Assembly (NCBI GenBank): GCA_964596645.1
Contig: CAZQVB010000027.1
Location: forward strand, 1 to 58,069
Source: CAVQEK01 sp964596645
GTDB taxonomy: Bacteria > Bacteroidota > Bacteroidia > Cytophagales > Cyclobacteriaceae
Length of the DNA stretch: 58,069 bases
Direction of reading: 5' to 3'
Positions 8,129-18,140 of this stretch are shown piece by piece. The position numbers and the translations under genes were made by a program. Within the stretch, counting starts at the first letter, position 1, and every line of letters begins with the position of its first letter. The notes below the pieces were generated by a model, which saw only the letters and a program-made list of their open reading frames with translations, had not been told where the DNA came from and did no database searches.

Positions 8129-9139
8129 CTACTCCCCTAGCTTCATGCGCGGATTGGGCACGGCATGCATATCGGTAAACTGCCCCGTGCAATACTTGAA
8201 GTGGGCGGCCATGGCGATCATGGCGGCATTGTCGGTGCAGTATTCAAAGGCCGGTATATATATCTTCCAGCCACTGTCTTGTGCTTCCTGTTGCAGGCGA
8301 CTGCGCAGCCCGCTATTAGCCGATACACCGCCGGCTATGGCAATATGGCGGATGTTGGTTTGCTGTGCCGCCTTTTTCAACTTCGTGATGAGCATGTCAA
8401 TGAGCTTTTTCTGCACGCTCGCGCATATATCGGCCAGCCGGTGGTTTACAAAGTCGGGGTCTTTCTGCACATGCTCGCGCAAAAAGTAAAGCACAGCCGT
8501 TTTGATGCCGCTGAATGAAAAGTTGAGGCCCGGAATATTGGTGTCGGGAAATGAAAAGCTGTCGGAATTGCCTTGCCGGGCATATTGGTCTATGAGTGGG
8601 CCACCGGGGTACGGCAGGCCCAGCAATTTGGCCGTTTTGTCGAAGGCTTCTCCCACGGCGTCGTCCAGCGTTTCCCCCAGTATCTCTACGGTCAGATGGT
8701 CGTGCACCAGCACAATTTGCGTATGGCCGCCGCTCACCGTGAGGCAGAGGAAGGGAAAGACAGGCCTTGGCTCATCTATGAAATGCGCCAAGATGTGGGC
8801 ATGCATGTGGTTGACACCAATGAGGGGTATCTGCAGGCCAAAGGCCAATGCCTTGGCAAACGAGGTGCCCACGAGCAGCGCCCCCAGCAGGCCGGGCCCT
8901 TGTGTAAAAGCGATGGCACTGAGTGCCTTTTTATCTATATTTGCCGACTTAAGTGCCTGATCTATAACGGGAATGATATGCTGCTGATGGGCGCGGGAGG
9001 CTAGCTCGGGCACTACCCCGCCGTAATTTTGATGCACCGCCTGCGTGGCTATGATATTATTCAATATTTTTCCGTTATGTATGACGGAGGCCGAAGTTTC
9101 GTCGCAGGATGATTCAATGGCCAGTATAGTGATATTCAT
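8129..9139 (-). CDS. tsaD: tRNA N6-adenosine threonylcarbamoyltransferase TsaD
   Basis: 336 residues from the ATG at 9139. TsaD transfers the threonylcarbamoyl group from threonylcarbamoyl-AMP to A37 of ANN-decoding tRNAs, working with TsaB and TsaE. The opening ILAIESSCDETSASV is the ASKHA phosphate-binding start. HMHAHILAHF holds the two metal-binding histidines. SGGHTQIV, GEAFDKTAKLLGLPYPGGP and AIAGGVSANSGLR are family blocks, and a C-terminal NPRMKLGE closes the protein. A frame extension to 9172 exists, but homologues start at the chosen methionine. The gene is divergent from tamB with only six bases between the two proposed start codons. Confidence 0.97.
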   Translation of the reverse strand: MNITILAIESSCDETSASVIHNGKILNNIIATQAVHQNYGGVVPELASRAHQQHIIPVIDQALKSANIDKKALSAIAFTQGPGLLGALLVGTSFAKALAFGLQIPLIGVNHMHAHILAHFIDEPRPVFPFLCLTVSGGHTQIVLVHDHLTVEILGETLDDAVGEAFDKTAKLLGLPYPGGPLIDQYARQGNSDSFSFPDTNIPGLNFSFSGIKTAVLYFLREHVQKDPDFVNHRLADICASVQKKLIDMLITKLKKAAQQTNIRHIAIAGGVSANSGLRSRLQQEAQDSGWKIYIPAFEYCTDNAAMIAMAAHFKYCTGQFTDMHAVPNPRMKLGE

Positions 9140-9145
9140 TACAAT

Positions 9146-12100
9146 TTGGAACAGGAAGAAAACGGCACGCAAGATATTAAATACCGCATTTTAAGCCTAA
9201 TTGTGAAATTGGGCATATCGGTATTCGTATGCCTCTTTCTGATCATGGGTGTGCTGAGCATACCGGTAGTGCAAACCTGGCTGGTCGGTGAGCTCTCGGC
9301 GCGTATGTCTGAAAAAGTGGGCCACCAGATCACGTTCGACTATGTGAATATCCGCTGGTTCGACACCATACTGCTGCGCGGCTTGCGCATAGAAGATACG
9401 CAAGGCCTGCAGATGATCTCGACAAAAACGATCATCCTCGACTTTAAGCTACGCGAACTCATCACCAGCACCAGCATCAACTTCGACAAGGCCATACTGG
9501 TGGAGCCCGATGTGGACATGTACTACAATGCACCCAATGGCGACTTTAATTTTACGTATTTCATCAACCAGGTGCGCGAGGTATTTGCCACCGGCGATAC
9601 CACAGGCCGTGCTGCCAAGGCCTTCGTCATCGATAAGATCATATTGAACGACGGGCAATTCCAGCTCTTTCGTACCGATAAAGAACCCATCGCCGACCGC
9701 TTCGATCACTATCATTTTACACTGAAAGATATGGGTGGCGACATGGAGAATTTTGTGCTCAAACCCGGCCACATATCCTTTGATACAGAAAATTTTCATT
9801 GTGTGGACTCCACCACCAATTTGCCCATCGAAAGACTCAAAACGCGCTTTGTGTACTCGCGCACTTCTATGGTTTTTCAAAATATGGAGGCCATCATCGG
9901 GCAGTCGACCATAGAGCAGTCTATGGTGTTTTCCTATGATTCGCCGCGGGCGCTGCGCGCATTTGAAGACAGCGTCACCATTACAGCCAACATAAAAAAA
10001 TCGCTGCTATACTCGCAAGATCTTGCCTGGTTTGTGCCCGCCCTGCGCAGCTATGCGCAGTATTATCGCGTGCAGGGATTTTTAGAAGGCCCCATCAATC
10101 GCTTTGAGGCTAATAACGTATCCATCGAGTTCGGGCAGGGTAGCCGACTGCAGGGCTACATTAGCCTGTATGGCTTGCCCGAGCTGAATGAGACATTCAT
10201 CAATGCCAAAATATCACAGTCGGTGTTTCGCATAGGCGATCTGGACACGTACATGTCTGCCGAGTCGCAGGAGCGCCTTAAAAAATTTGGTGAGGTACGC
10301 TTCAACGGCCGCTTCTCAGGCTTCTTGCACGACTTCGTGAGCAACGGCGAGTTCTACACCGACATTGGCTACTTCCAAACCGACATCAACCTGAAATTCC
10401 CTCAGAAGGAGGCCGGGCTGCCCAACTACTCCGGCAAGCTGGTGACGCGCAACCTCGACCTTGGCAGCTTCCTCAGCGACACCGCCATGTATCAGCAACT
10501 GGATATGAACGGCCGGATCAGCGGTGTTGGCTTCACGAAAGAAACGGCCAAGTTTGACCTGAACTCACAGATCACGCGCATTGGTATAAAAAATTATGAA
10601 TACAAAAACATTAAAACTAATGCGGCTTTCGCCAACGAATTTTTCGAAGGTACACTGCTGATCGACGACCCGAACCTGCAATTTGAGGGCTACGCATCAA
10701 TAGATCTTACCGACAACAAAGATCAGGTGAACATACAGGCCAGGCTTGATACGGCCTTTTTGCAGAACCTTAACCTCACCGAAGAGTATGCCTTTGTGCG
10801 CTCTGAGCTGAATGTAGATATGACAGGCCTGGAGCTGGATGACCTGCTGGGCGAGCTGCATCTGAAAAATGCCATGATCGCCTATAAAGACCGTACGCTG
10901 GAGTTCGACTCCCTCACGGTGCTCTCTGAGCGCGACTCCCTCAGCCGCTCGCTGTGGGTAAAGAGCAAGAAGCTGAGGGCACACCTGGTAGGCGATTTCA
11001 ACTACTCTGCTTTCTTCAAAGATGTGGCGGAAACGGTGAAGGAGTACAAACTTATTTTCGACAACGACAGCGAAAAAATAAAGCGCTACTACGCCGGCAA
11101 GCACACCGACTACAGCGACTACTATTACCTCGACTTCGACGTAGTACTCACGGACCTTAACCCACTCATACACCTGTTTGCGCCTGAGGTGAGCCTATCG
11201 GAAAATACCTCGGTGGTCGGAAGCTTTACAGGTGGGCCCATGTCGGTCATTGAGTTTTCCTCCGACTTTAAGAGGCTTACCTACGACGCATTTGAATTTG
11301 TGGATAACCGGGTGGTGATCAACAGCACCAAAAGCGCGGATACCTCGTATGTGTACGGCAGCTATGCCCTGCAGTCCGACAGGCAATTGTATAAGGGGAA
11401 GGCCAGTACTGAAAACCTGGTGGCCGATCTGAGCTGGAATGAAAACCACATAGAGTTTTTGTGCAACATAGATCAGGCACGTCAAAGCAACTACGCACGT
11501 CTTTCGGGCGATATTTTCTTTTTGCCTGATGAAACCCACCTCACGCTGGACCCCTCCGAGTTGCAAGCCATCGATAAGGTTTGGCATTTTTCAGATCGCA
11601 ATAGGTTGATATTAAAAGATAAATATTATCAATTCATTGATTTTAGCATCTTTCATGAAGAGCAGCGAATAGCCGCCAATGGCGTGGTATCAGCAAATCC
11701 TTCGGACAGCCTCTTCATAGGCATACACCAATTCGACATGCGAAACATCAATCCGCTGCTCGACAAATCGCTCAGTGGCGAAGTCAATGGCTTTGTGCAA
11801 ATCGCCAATTACTTTTCGAGTACCGAGATCGACAGCAAGATTGATTTGCAGGATTTCACCATCAACGAGTTTTTGGTGGGCGACATCATGGCCTCTTCGG
11901 CCTATCAGAATGAAGCCAGGCGTTTTCAGGTGGAGCTGGAGGTGCTGCGCGATGCCGTGCCCTCCATGGATATAGATGGATACCTGATGCCGGCTGCCGA
12001 AAACCAGATAGAACTCAATGCCAACTTCAACCAATCGAACCTTAGCTTTTTAGAGCCATTCATCGAAGACTATGTCACTGACTTGCGCGGCAACCTCAAC

Positions 12101-13741
12101 GGCAATATGCAAATACTGGGGCGGTTTGACCACCCGGTGGTGCGGGGCGAAGCTGAAATAGAAGAAGGCGGACTGATATTCGATTACCTCAACACGCGCT
12201 ATACCTTTCAGTCGAAGCTGATATTCGACAACGACAAAATAGAAGTGCAGGACCTGGTGCTGCGCGATGAAAACTCGAACACCGGAGAGGTGGTCGGGCG
12301 CTTTACACATCAGGGGTTCAAGGAGCTTGGATTCGACTTTTATGGCAATCTACAAAACGTGCAGGTGCTCAATACCACCGCCAAACACAACGAATCCTAC
12401 TACGGCACGGCCTATGCCACGGGCGATTTCAGGCTGTATGGTAAGCAGAGAAACATCAACCTGACGGCCACCGCACAGTCGCAGAAAGGTACGCGCATAT
12501 TTATACCGCTGGAAGGCGCCGAAGAGGCAGCCCGCGAAGAATTTATCCATTTTGTGCATCAGCGCGATACGCTCGATGGTGATGCCATAGAGGCCGTAAT
12601 AGCAGAAGCCAATAAAAAAACTGCGCTGGAAGGGCTCAACATGAACCTCGACCTCGATATAACCCCGGAAGCATATTGTGAGATTATTTTTGACCTCACC
12701 GCAGGCGACATCATACGCGGGCGAGGCAATGGCAAGATCAACTTGAAAGTAGATACCCGCGGCGATTTCTACATGTTTGGCGAATATGAAATACTGGACG
12801 GCGCCTACAACTTCACACTGTACAACATCATCAACAAGGAGTTTCAGATCATGCCCAACAGCAGCATCACCTGGACGGGCGACCCCTATGCCGCCATTCT
12901 TGATATCCGGGCCACGTACCGGCAGCTTGCCAGCCTTGAGCCCATTATGCCCCTGGGCAGCCAAAGCGAAGACAGCGAAAGCCCCGAACTGCGTAGAAAA
13001 TACCCGGCATACGTGATCCTCGACATCGATGGCAATTTGAAAGCGCCACAAATCGAATTCGACATTAATGTAGAGGACTATCCCAAAGGCGCCACGGCCA
13101 ATGGCATACGGCTGGAGACCGCTATAGAGGCCTTTAGAAAACGCATAGAAACCGACGAGCAGGAGTTGAAAAGGCAGGTGTTCAGCCTGATCGTATTGCG
13201 CAACTTCAGCAGTGAGAATGCCTTCAATGTGGGCGGCTCCGTAGGCCGTAGTGTGAGCGAATTTATATCCAACCAGATCAGCTACTGGATCACCCAGTTT
13301 GACGAAAACCTCGAAATAGACCTAGACCTTGGCGCCCTCGATCAGGAAGCTTTCAATACCTTTCAGCTTCGGCTGTCGTACTCTTTCCTGCAGGGCAGGC
13401 TGCGCATCACCCGCGACGGTGGTTTTACAGATCAATACTCGCAGGCCAATGTGGCCAGCATATTGGGCGACTGGTCAGTGGAATATCTGCTCACGCCAGA
13501 CGGTAAGCTCCGCGCGCGCATCTACAACCGTACCAACTTCAACGCCATCACGCCAACAGAAAATATCAGTACTACCGCCGGCTTCAGCATGATGCATACC
13601 ACCAGCTTCGACAACCTGCGCGAGATTTTCGGTAAAGCCCGAAATGAAGCCATCAAACGCCGCGAGCAAGAGGCACAGCCAAAAATAAAAGAAGAAGACA
13701 AAGAAGTGACCGCTGAAGAAAGTACCGCACGGAAGCAGTAG
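9146..13741 (+). CDS. tamB: Translocation/assembly module TamB (DUF490 family)
   Basis: 1531 residues. An N-terminal transmembrane helix (about 18-37, VKLGISVFVCLFLIMGVLSI) anchors a very long periplasmic protein made of repeating beta-strands, of the AsmA/TamB bridge-like lipid-transfer type. The DUF490 domain occupies the last few hundred residues (GEYEILDGAYNFTLYNIINK, SYSFLQGRLRITRDGG). A charged tail (REQEAQPKIKEEDKEVTAEE) ends it. TamB-like proteins span the periplasm and help outer-membrane protein insertion or phospholipid transport. No ATG precedes the helix; the best start is TTG at 9146 (TTGGAACAGGAAGAA), so initiation on a rare codon is likely. Its promoter must overlap the divergent tsaD gene. 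Confidence 0.92.
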   Translation: MEQEENGTQDIKYRILSLIVKLGISVFVCLFLIMGVLSIPVVQTWLVGELSARMSEKVGHQITFDYVNIRWFDTILLRGLRIEDTQGLQMISTKTIILDFKLRELITSTSINFDKAILVEPDVDMYYNAPNGDFNFTYFINQVREVFATGDTTGRAAKAFVIDKIILNDGQFQLFRTDKEPIADRFDHYHFTLKDMGGDMENFVLKPGHISFDTENFHCVDSTTNLPIERLKTRFVYSRTSMVFQNMEAIIGQSTIEQSMVFSYDSPRALRAFEDSVTITANIKKSLLYSQDLAWFVPALRSYAQYYRVQGFLEGPINRFEANNVSIEFGQGSRLQGYISLYGLPELNETFINAKISQSVFRIGDLDTYMSAESQERLKKFGEVRFNGRFSGFLHDFVSNGEFYTDIGYFQTDINLKFPQKEAGLPNYSGKLVTRNLDLGSFLSDTAMYQQLDMNGRISGVGFTKETAKFDLNSQITRIGIKNYEYKNIKTNAAFANEFFEGTLLIDDPNLQFEGYASIDLTDNKDQVNIQARLDTAFLQNLNLTEEYAFVRSELNVDMTGLELDDLLGELHLKNAMIAYKDRTLEFDSLTVLSERDSLSRSLWVKSKKLRAHLVGDFNYSAFFKDVAETVKEYKLIFDNDSEKIKRYYAGKHTDYSDYYYLDFDVVLTDLNPLIHLFAPEVSLSENTSVVGSFTGGPMSVIEFSSDFKRLTYDAFEFVDNRVVINSTKSADTSYVYGSYALQSDRQLYKGKASTENLVADLSWNENHIEFLCNIDQARQSNYARLSGDIFFLPDETHLTLDPSELQAIDKVWHFSDRNRLILKDKYYQFIDFSIFHEEQRIAANGVVSANPSDSLFIGIHQFDMRNINPLLDKSLSGEVNGFVQIANYFSSTEIDSKIDLQDFTINEFLVGDIMASSAYQNEARRFQVELEVLRDAVPSMDIDGYLMPAAENQIELNANFNQSNLSFLEPFIEDYVTDLRGNLNGNMQILGRFDHPVVRGEAEIEEGGLIFDYLNTRYTFQSKLIFDNDKIEVQDLVLRDENSNTGEVVGRFTHQGFKELGFDFYGNLQNVQVLNTTAKHNESYYGTAYATGDFRLYGKQRNINLTATAQSQKGTRIFIPLEGAEEAAREEFIHFVHQRDTLDGDAIEAVIAEANKKTALEGLNMNLDLDITPEAYCEIIFDLTAGDIIRGRGNGKINLKVDTRGDFYMFGEYEILDGAYNFTLYNIINKEFQIMPNSSITWTGDPYAAILDIRATYRQLASLEPIMPLGSQSEDSESPELRRKYPAYVILDIDGNLKAPQIEFDINVEDYPKGATANGIRLETAIEAFRKRIETDEQELKRQVFSLIVLRNFSSENAFNVGGSVGRSVSEFISNQISYWITQFDENLEIDLDLGALDQEAFNTFQLRLSYSFLQGRLRITRDGGFTDQYSQANVASILGDWSVEYLLTPDGKLRARIYNRTNFNAITPTENISTTAGFSMMHTTSFDNLREIFGKARNEAIKRREQEAQPKIKEEDKEVTAEESTARKQ

Positions 13742-13806
13742 GCAAACGTCTGTCGAGCCACCGGGCAGGCGCATAACTTTTTCGTAAATGTGCCGGTTAA
13801 TAGGCC

Positions 13807-15114
13807 ATGAGTAAAAAGGAATCTGTGACCATTGTATGGTTTCGCCGTGATCTACGGCTCGATGACAACACCGCCCTCTACTACGCATTGCAGGAAAAAG
13901 CACCGGTACTGCCGCTATTCCTCTTCGATACCAACATCCTCGACGATCTGGAAGAAAAGAAAGACGCACGGGTGCAATTCATTCACCAGAAGGTGGCTGA
14001 GATAAAGGCCGAACTGGAAGAAAAGGACAGCTCGATGCTAATAAAACACGCCACCCCTGAAGATGCCTGGAAAGCGGTGTTGGAAGCATACAACGTGAAA
14101 GCCGTGTACACCAACCGCGACTATGAGCCCTACGCCAAAGAGCGAGATAGAAACATTGAAAACCTGCTCAGCAAAGACGACATACCTTTTTACACCTTTA
14201 AAGACCAGGTGATATTCGAAAAATCGGAAGTGCTCAATGAATCCGATGAACCTTATAAGGTATTTACCCCCTACAAAGATAAGTGGCTGGCCAAGTACAA
14301 ACGTGCCAGCGTGCAGCCTTGCGACTACAGTTGGCGGCGCTTCAAATTTTTTACCACCAAGCCGCTGCCCATGCCCAGCCTCAGCGATATGGGTTTTGAA
14401 GAAAGCAATGTGCCGATACCTGAAGAGAAAATTAAAACCGGTATAATAAAGACATACGACAAAACGCGGGACTATCCCGCGCAGGACGGGACTTCGCGCA
14501 TAGGCATTCATCTGCGCCATGGCACCATCAGCATACGGCAGGCCGTGTTGCAGGGCGTGGAACTGAATGATGTTTGGCTGTCGGAGCTCATCTGGCGGGA
14601 GTTTTACATGATGATTCTTGATCATTTTCCCAAAGTGGTCGATCAGTCTTTCAAACCCAAGTACGACAAGCTGCCCTGGAAAAATGACCGGCAAGAGTTT
14701 CAAAAGTGGTGCGACGGCCTTACGGGCTACCCCATTGTAGATGCCGGCATGCGCCAGCTCAACAGCATCGGGTACATGCACAACAGGGTGCGCATGATCA
14801 CAGCGAGTTTTCTCTCCAAGCACCTGCTGATCGATTGGCGCTGGGGCGAGGCTTACTTTGGCAGCAAGCTGCTCGACTATGAACTGGCCTCCAACAATGG
14901 CGGCTGGCAGTGGGCGGCAGGTACAGGTACCGATGCCCAACCGTATTTTCGCATATTCAACCCCTGGAGCCAGGCCGACAAGTACGACCCGGAGCAGAAT
15001 TATATAAAAGAGTGGGTGCCGGAGTACGACACCAAAGATTACCCAGACCCCATGGTAGACCACAAACAAGCCCGGCAGAGGGCCATCGATACGTACAAGA
15101 AGGCCATTTCTTAA
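13807..15114 (+). CDS. phrB: Deoxyribodipyrimidine photolyase (cryptochrome/photolyase family)
   Basis: 435 residues. The N-terminal alpha/beta antenna domain begins IVWFRRDLRLDDNTAL. The C-terminal helical FAD domain contains WLSELIWREFYMMIL, WCDGLTGYPIVDAGMRQL, HNRVRMITASFLSKHLLIDW and NNGGWQWAAGTGTDAQPYFR, which line the FAD pocket and the lesion-binding cavity. Its length and these motifs match class I CPD photolyases, which use blue light and reduced FAD to split cyclobutane pyrimidine dimers in DNA. A cryptochrome role cannot be ruled out by sequence alone. The following gene starts 28 bases after the stop, so the two may be cotranscribed. Confidence 0.94.
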   Translation: MSKKESVTIVWFRRDLRLDDNTALYYALQEKAPVLPLFLFDTNILDDLEEKKDARVQFIHQKVAEIKAELEEKDSSMLIKHATPEDAWKAVLEAYNVKAVYTNRDYEPYAKERDRNIENLLSKDDIPFYTFKDQVIFEKSEVLNESDEPYKVFTPYKDKWLAKYKRASVQPCDYSWRRFKFFTTKPLPMPSLSDMGFEESNVPIPEEKIKTGIIKTYDKTRDYPAQDGTSRIGIHLRHGTISIRQAVLQGVELNDVWLSELIWREFYMMILDHFPKVVDQSFKPKYDKLPWKNDRQEFQKWCDGLTGYPIVDAGMRQLNSIGYMHNRVRMITASFLSKHLLIDWRWGEAYFGSKLLDYELASNNGGWQWAAGTGTDAQPYFRIFNPWSQADKYDPEQNYIKEWVPEYDTKDYPDPMVDHKQARQRAIDTYKKAIS

Positions 15115-15141
15115 ACCGCACGAATGGCGTAGTTTTGCACT

Positions 15142-16041
15142 ATGCACGGCTTCTTTGCTTTTCTGTTTACCATCCTCACCCTGCTCCCCGGCATACGTTT
15201 GTGGGCCAACGACCAGGCAGATAGCCTCGCGCAGTGCCAATCAAAAGCGCCGCTCATCATAGGCGGTGGTGTATTGGTGTATGGCGCGGCACTATACGGC
15301 CTGGGCCACGCCTGGTATGCTGAAGATGAGCAGACGCAGTTTCACTTCTTCAACGACAACGCGCAGTGGAACCAGGTAGACAAGTATGGCCACGCCTACT
15401 CCGCATACCAGCTGAGCAGATTTGGAGCGGCGGGCTTTCGCATGCTCAAAAAAGATGCGGCAAAATCAGCCATTTACGGAAGCCTGTTGAGCCAGGGCCT
15501 GCTGTTGCCCATCGAGATATTTGATGGTTTTTCAGCCGATTATGGCTTTTCTTGGGGCGACATATTGGCCAATGCTACCGGTGCGGGAGTATTTGTGAGT
15601 CAGGAGCTGCTTTGGCAGCGGCAGGTGGTGAAACTGAAATTCAGCTACTCCGCCACCGGCTATGCCGCCAAACGCCCCGATGTGCTGGGCGCCACCGCAG
15701 CGGAGCGGCTCCTCAAAGATTACAACGGACACACCTATTGGCTTTCACTCGATCTGGATGCCTTCTCAGGCGATAAGATTGGCTTTCCCAGGTGGATCAA
15801 CATAGCGGTAGGCTATGGTGCTGAGGGTATGGTGCGGGCGCGGGAAGCAGAAAATAATGCCAGTGGTTACTTCAGTGAGCGCAGGTATCTGATCGGCCTG
15901 GACCTTGACCTCAGCCACATAGAGTCAAAATCTGCCATTATAAAAGGCCTTATTTTCGCAGTTGACATGATCAGGCTGCCGGCACCGGCATTGGCATACA
16001 GCAGTAATGGCCGCTGGGGTTGGCATTGGTTGTATTTTTAA
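15142..16041 (+). CDS. DUF2279 family envelope protein
   Basis: 299 residues with an N-terminal signal sequence (MHGFFAFLFTILTLLPGIRL, cleavage near ANDQA). The conserved DUF2279 core is visible: HFFNDNAQWNQVDKYGHAYS, then a hydrophobic segment, then FDGFSADYGFSWGDILANATG and a C-terminal region rich in aromatic strands (GWHWLYF end). Proteins of this family are periplasmic or membrane-associated in Bacteroidota and have no known reaction. The gene begins 28 bases after the photolyase gene and ends 17 bases before the DUF2027-Smr gene, so all three may form an operon. Confidence 0.85.
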   Translation: MHGFFAFLFTILTLLPGIRLWANDQADSLAQCQSKAPLIIGGGVLVYGAALYGLGHAWYAEDEQTQFHFFNDNAQWNQVDKYGHAYSAYQLSRFGAAGFRMLKKDAAKSAIYGSLLSQGLLLPIEIFDGFSADYGFSWGDILANATGAGVFVSQELLWQRQVVKLKFSYSATGYAAKRPDVLGATAAERLLKDYNGHTYWLSLDLDAFSGDKIGFPRWINIAVGYGAEGMVRAREAENNASGYFSERRYLIGLDLDLSHIESKSAIIKGLIFAVDMIRLPAPALAYSSNGRWGWHWLYF

Positions 16042-16057
16042 TTAAAAAAAAGAAAAG

Positions 16058-17002
16058 ATGAGAATAGGAGATAAAGTACGGCTGCTACACGGCCAGGAGC
16101 AGGGGCACATCGTAGCCTTTGGCCAGAAAGATGTGGTGGAAGTAGAGATTGAAGATGGCTTTGTGATCCCCGTGCTCAAAAAAGAGCTCGTGGTGGTAGC
16201 CAAGCAGGAAGATGACAACTTCGGAAACTATGAGCCCACATCAGCACCGGCGCGCGCTGCAGCCCGCAAAGCCAGCGGTGAGCTTTATCTCGCTTGCGAA
16301 CCGAAAGGGGGCAATGAGTTTTACCTCCATTTCATCAACGATAGCGATGCCCAGGTGCTGTTCTCCATCGGTATGGTGAACAAGGAATTGTACGAAGGCT
16401 TTTACGCAGGTACCTGTGCGAAAAGCAGCACAGAAATGCTCGGTGTGCGGCATATGCGCTGGATGGAAGAAAATAACCGCTTGATGGTGCAATGCATTAG
16501 TCACTCTGAATCTGCCACAAAATACACAGCACCAATGGCGCTGGAGGTAAAGTTGAACACAGTAAAAATTTTAAAAGATTCCACGCCGCTTCCTTTGCTG
16601 GATAAGCAGGGCCACGTCATCAAGCTGTCGCAGCCTGGGGGTGATATCGACCCTGCGGACATGCGCCAGAGCATGCTGACGCCGCGGCCCCAGCAGGTGG
16701 CCAAAGATGTGCGAATGCAGGGTAAGAATGTGGTGGTGGACCTGCATATAGAGCAACTCACAGACGATACGGATCACATGAGTACGGAGCAAATACTCCA
16801 ACATCAGTTGGCGGCGTTTGAAAATGCACTGAACAGTGCCATGCTGCAAGGGGCCGACAGCCTGAAGATCATTCACGGCGTGGGCAACGGCACGCTGCGT
16901 CATCAAATCCACAAAGCATTGGCCCATACACCGGGCATTCGCTTTTTTGAAGATGTGCAAAAGGAAAAATTCGGCTATGGCGCTACACTCGTTCATTTTT
17001 AG
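16058..17002 (+). CDS. DUF2027 and Smr domain protein
   Basis: 314 residues. Residues 1-50 form a small beta-barrel-like domain (MRIGDKVRLLHGQEQGHIVA). The middle (about 75-190) is the DUF2027 beta domain. The C-terminus (about 225-314) is an Smr domain with VDLHIEQL and IIHGVGNGTLR, the DLH and HGxGxG motifs found at the end of MutS2 and in stand-alone nucleases. Smr domains nick or bind branched DNA or RNA. The arrangement is typical of Bacteroidota and differs from MutS2 in having no ATPase. A biological role in mismatch-independent repair or RNA handling is possible but not shown here. Confidence 0.9.
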   Translation: MRIGDKVRLLHGQEQGHIVAFGQKDVVEVEIEDGFVIPVLKKELVVVAKQEDDNFGNYEPTSAPARAAARKASGELYLACEPKGGNEFYLHFINDSDAQVLFSIGMVNKELYEGFYAGTCAKSSTEMLGVRHMRWMEENNRLMVQCISHSESATKYTAPMALEVKLNTVKILKDSTPLPLLDKQGHVIKLSQPGGDIDPADMRQSMLTPRPQQVAKDVRMQGKNVVVDLHIEQLTDDTDHMSTEQILQHQLAAFENALNSAMLQGADSLKIIHGVGNGTLRHQIHKALAHTPGIRFFEDVQKEKFGYGATLVHF

Positions 17003-17100
17003 ACGATGCCGCCACAGCACCCGCATATATTTTTTTAATTCAGCTACTTCATGTTATTTTACAAAATCCGAATGTTTAGCATTTATCTATTTCTTCAATT

Positions 17101-17511
17101 ATGACTTCCGTTTTCAATTTTAATGAGTTTATGGAGAATTTTGCCGACGAAATAGGCGGCCAGTTCTCCGAGTATGACCAGAGCAAATCAGTGATTATAG
17201 TGCCGTTGGATGAGAATCGATTTCAGGCGGTGCTCGGAGTGATGAAATACAATGAAAAGTTTAAGAAGAATGCTGTTGAATTTTCATCCAAGGTGTGCCC
17301 GTTTACCGATCATGTGGACTGTAAGCGGCTGGTGATGGAGAACGCCAAAACCTGCTACGCCAAATTTGTAATTGTCGACGATTTTATAAAAGTAGAGGGT
17401 TCTACATTCATCGAAAACACAAAAGAGAATGGGCTGAAAGAGATCATTCAGGAAGTAGCGCAATTGGCCGATGAGTGGGAGCTGAAGCTCACCGGTTTAG
17501 ATGTAAACTGA
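17101..17511 (+). CDS. Conserved hypothetical protein
   Basis: 136 residues, no signal peptide or membrane helix. It alternates helices and strands (FNFNEFMENFADEIGGQF, SVIIVPLDENRFQAVLGVM, FVIVDDFIKVEGSTFIEN) and ends in a long amphipathic helix. The pattern recalls the YbjN/type III chaperone-like fold, but that is a guess from the alternation only. Two cysteines (CPFTDHVDC) are near the centre. It lies 98 bases after the Smr gene and is followed by a terminator, so it is likely a separate or terminal unit. Function unknown. Confidence 0.75.
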   Translation: MTSVFNFNEFMENFADEIGGQFSEYDQSKSVIIVPLDENRFQAVLGVMKYNEKFKKNAVEFSSKVCPFTDHVDCKRLVMENAKTCYAKFVIVDDFIKVEGSTFIENTKENGLKEIIQEVAQLADEWELKLTGLDVN

Positions 17512-17557
17512 ACGACGCATTCTTTCGTTAGCAGTCAAGGAAATACACATTTTGCTG

Positions 17558-17589
17558 CCCCTGGCATTTATATAAGCGAGGGGTTTTTT
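17558..17589 (+). terminator. Rho-independent terminator
   Basis: CCCCT and GC pair with GC and AGGGG across one mismatch and a nine-base loop, followed by six T. It lies 47 bases after the hypothetical gene and just upstream of rnpB. Confidence 0.8.
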
Positions 17590-17608
17590 ATTGCAGATCT
17601 TTGAAATA

Positions 17609-18036
17609 TTGTACAGGCCGCCTTATCGCCTTCGCAGTCTGGCTTGGGCCGGGCATGTGGGGGAGGAAAGTCCGGGCAACAAAGAGCGCCGTACTTCCTA
17701 ACGGGAAGGTCTTTTGCGCCAAAGCGCAGATGAACAGACAGTGCCGCAGAAAATATACCGCCACGGCCCGATGTTGTAGGGCCGGGGTAAGGGTGAAAAG
17801 GCGGGGTAAGAGCCCACCGCATGCACAGCGATGTGCGTGGCAGGGTAAACCTTACGGGTTGAAAAGCCAAATAGGTTTCGTGACGGCCTTTCGGGGTACT
17901 TGGGTTGCTCGCTCAATTTTGCGAAAGCAAAACACGAAACGGGTAGGCTGATAGATCGCGCAGGTGACTGCGCGACCAGATAAATGATAAGGCCCTGCTT
18001 GCAGGGACAGAACCCGGCTTACAGGCCTGTACATAC
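17609..18036 (+). ncRNA. rnpB: RNase P RNA (bacterial type A-like)
   Basis: This is the catalytic RNA that removes 5' leaders from pre-tRNAs. The P4/J3-4 hallmark GAGGAAAGTCCGGGC is at 17663-17677. The distal partner ACAGAACCCGGCTTACAGGC starts at 18007. The ends pair: TTGTACAGGCC near 17610 with GGCCTGTACA near 18024, forming P1. AGGGTAAACCTTACGGG and other internal hairpins fit the expected fold. A T-run at 18037-18043 follows as terminator. Open frames crossing this interval are fortuitous. Confidence 0.95.
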
Positions 18037-18140
18037 TTTTTTTAATAAATTGATCGACAGGAGCAGCGGCCTTAATAAGGCCCCAAGCTGCCATTCTCCC
18101 TCATTTTCATTAATTTCGCACACCACAAATCATTACCTGC

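Noticed and set aside
14038..15240. 400-codon open frame on the minus strand
   Set aside because: It is antisense to the complete photolyase gene; composition is that of a shadow frame (many H, V, Y in a row), and no motif is present.
17601..17951. 116-codon plus-strand open frame, and others within 17.6-18.1 kb
   Set aside because: They lie on RNase P RNA, whose P4 hallmark and paired ends are clear.
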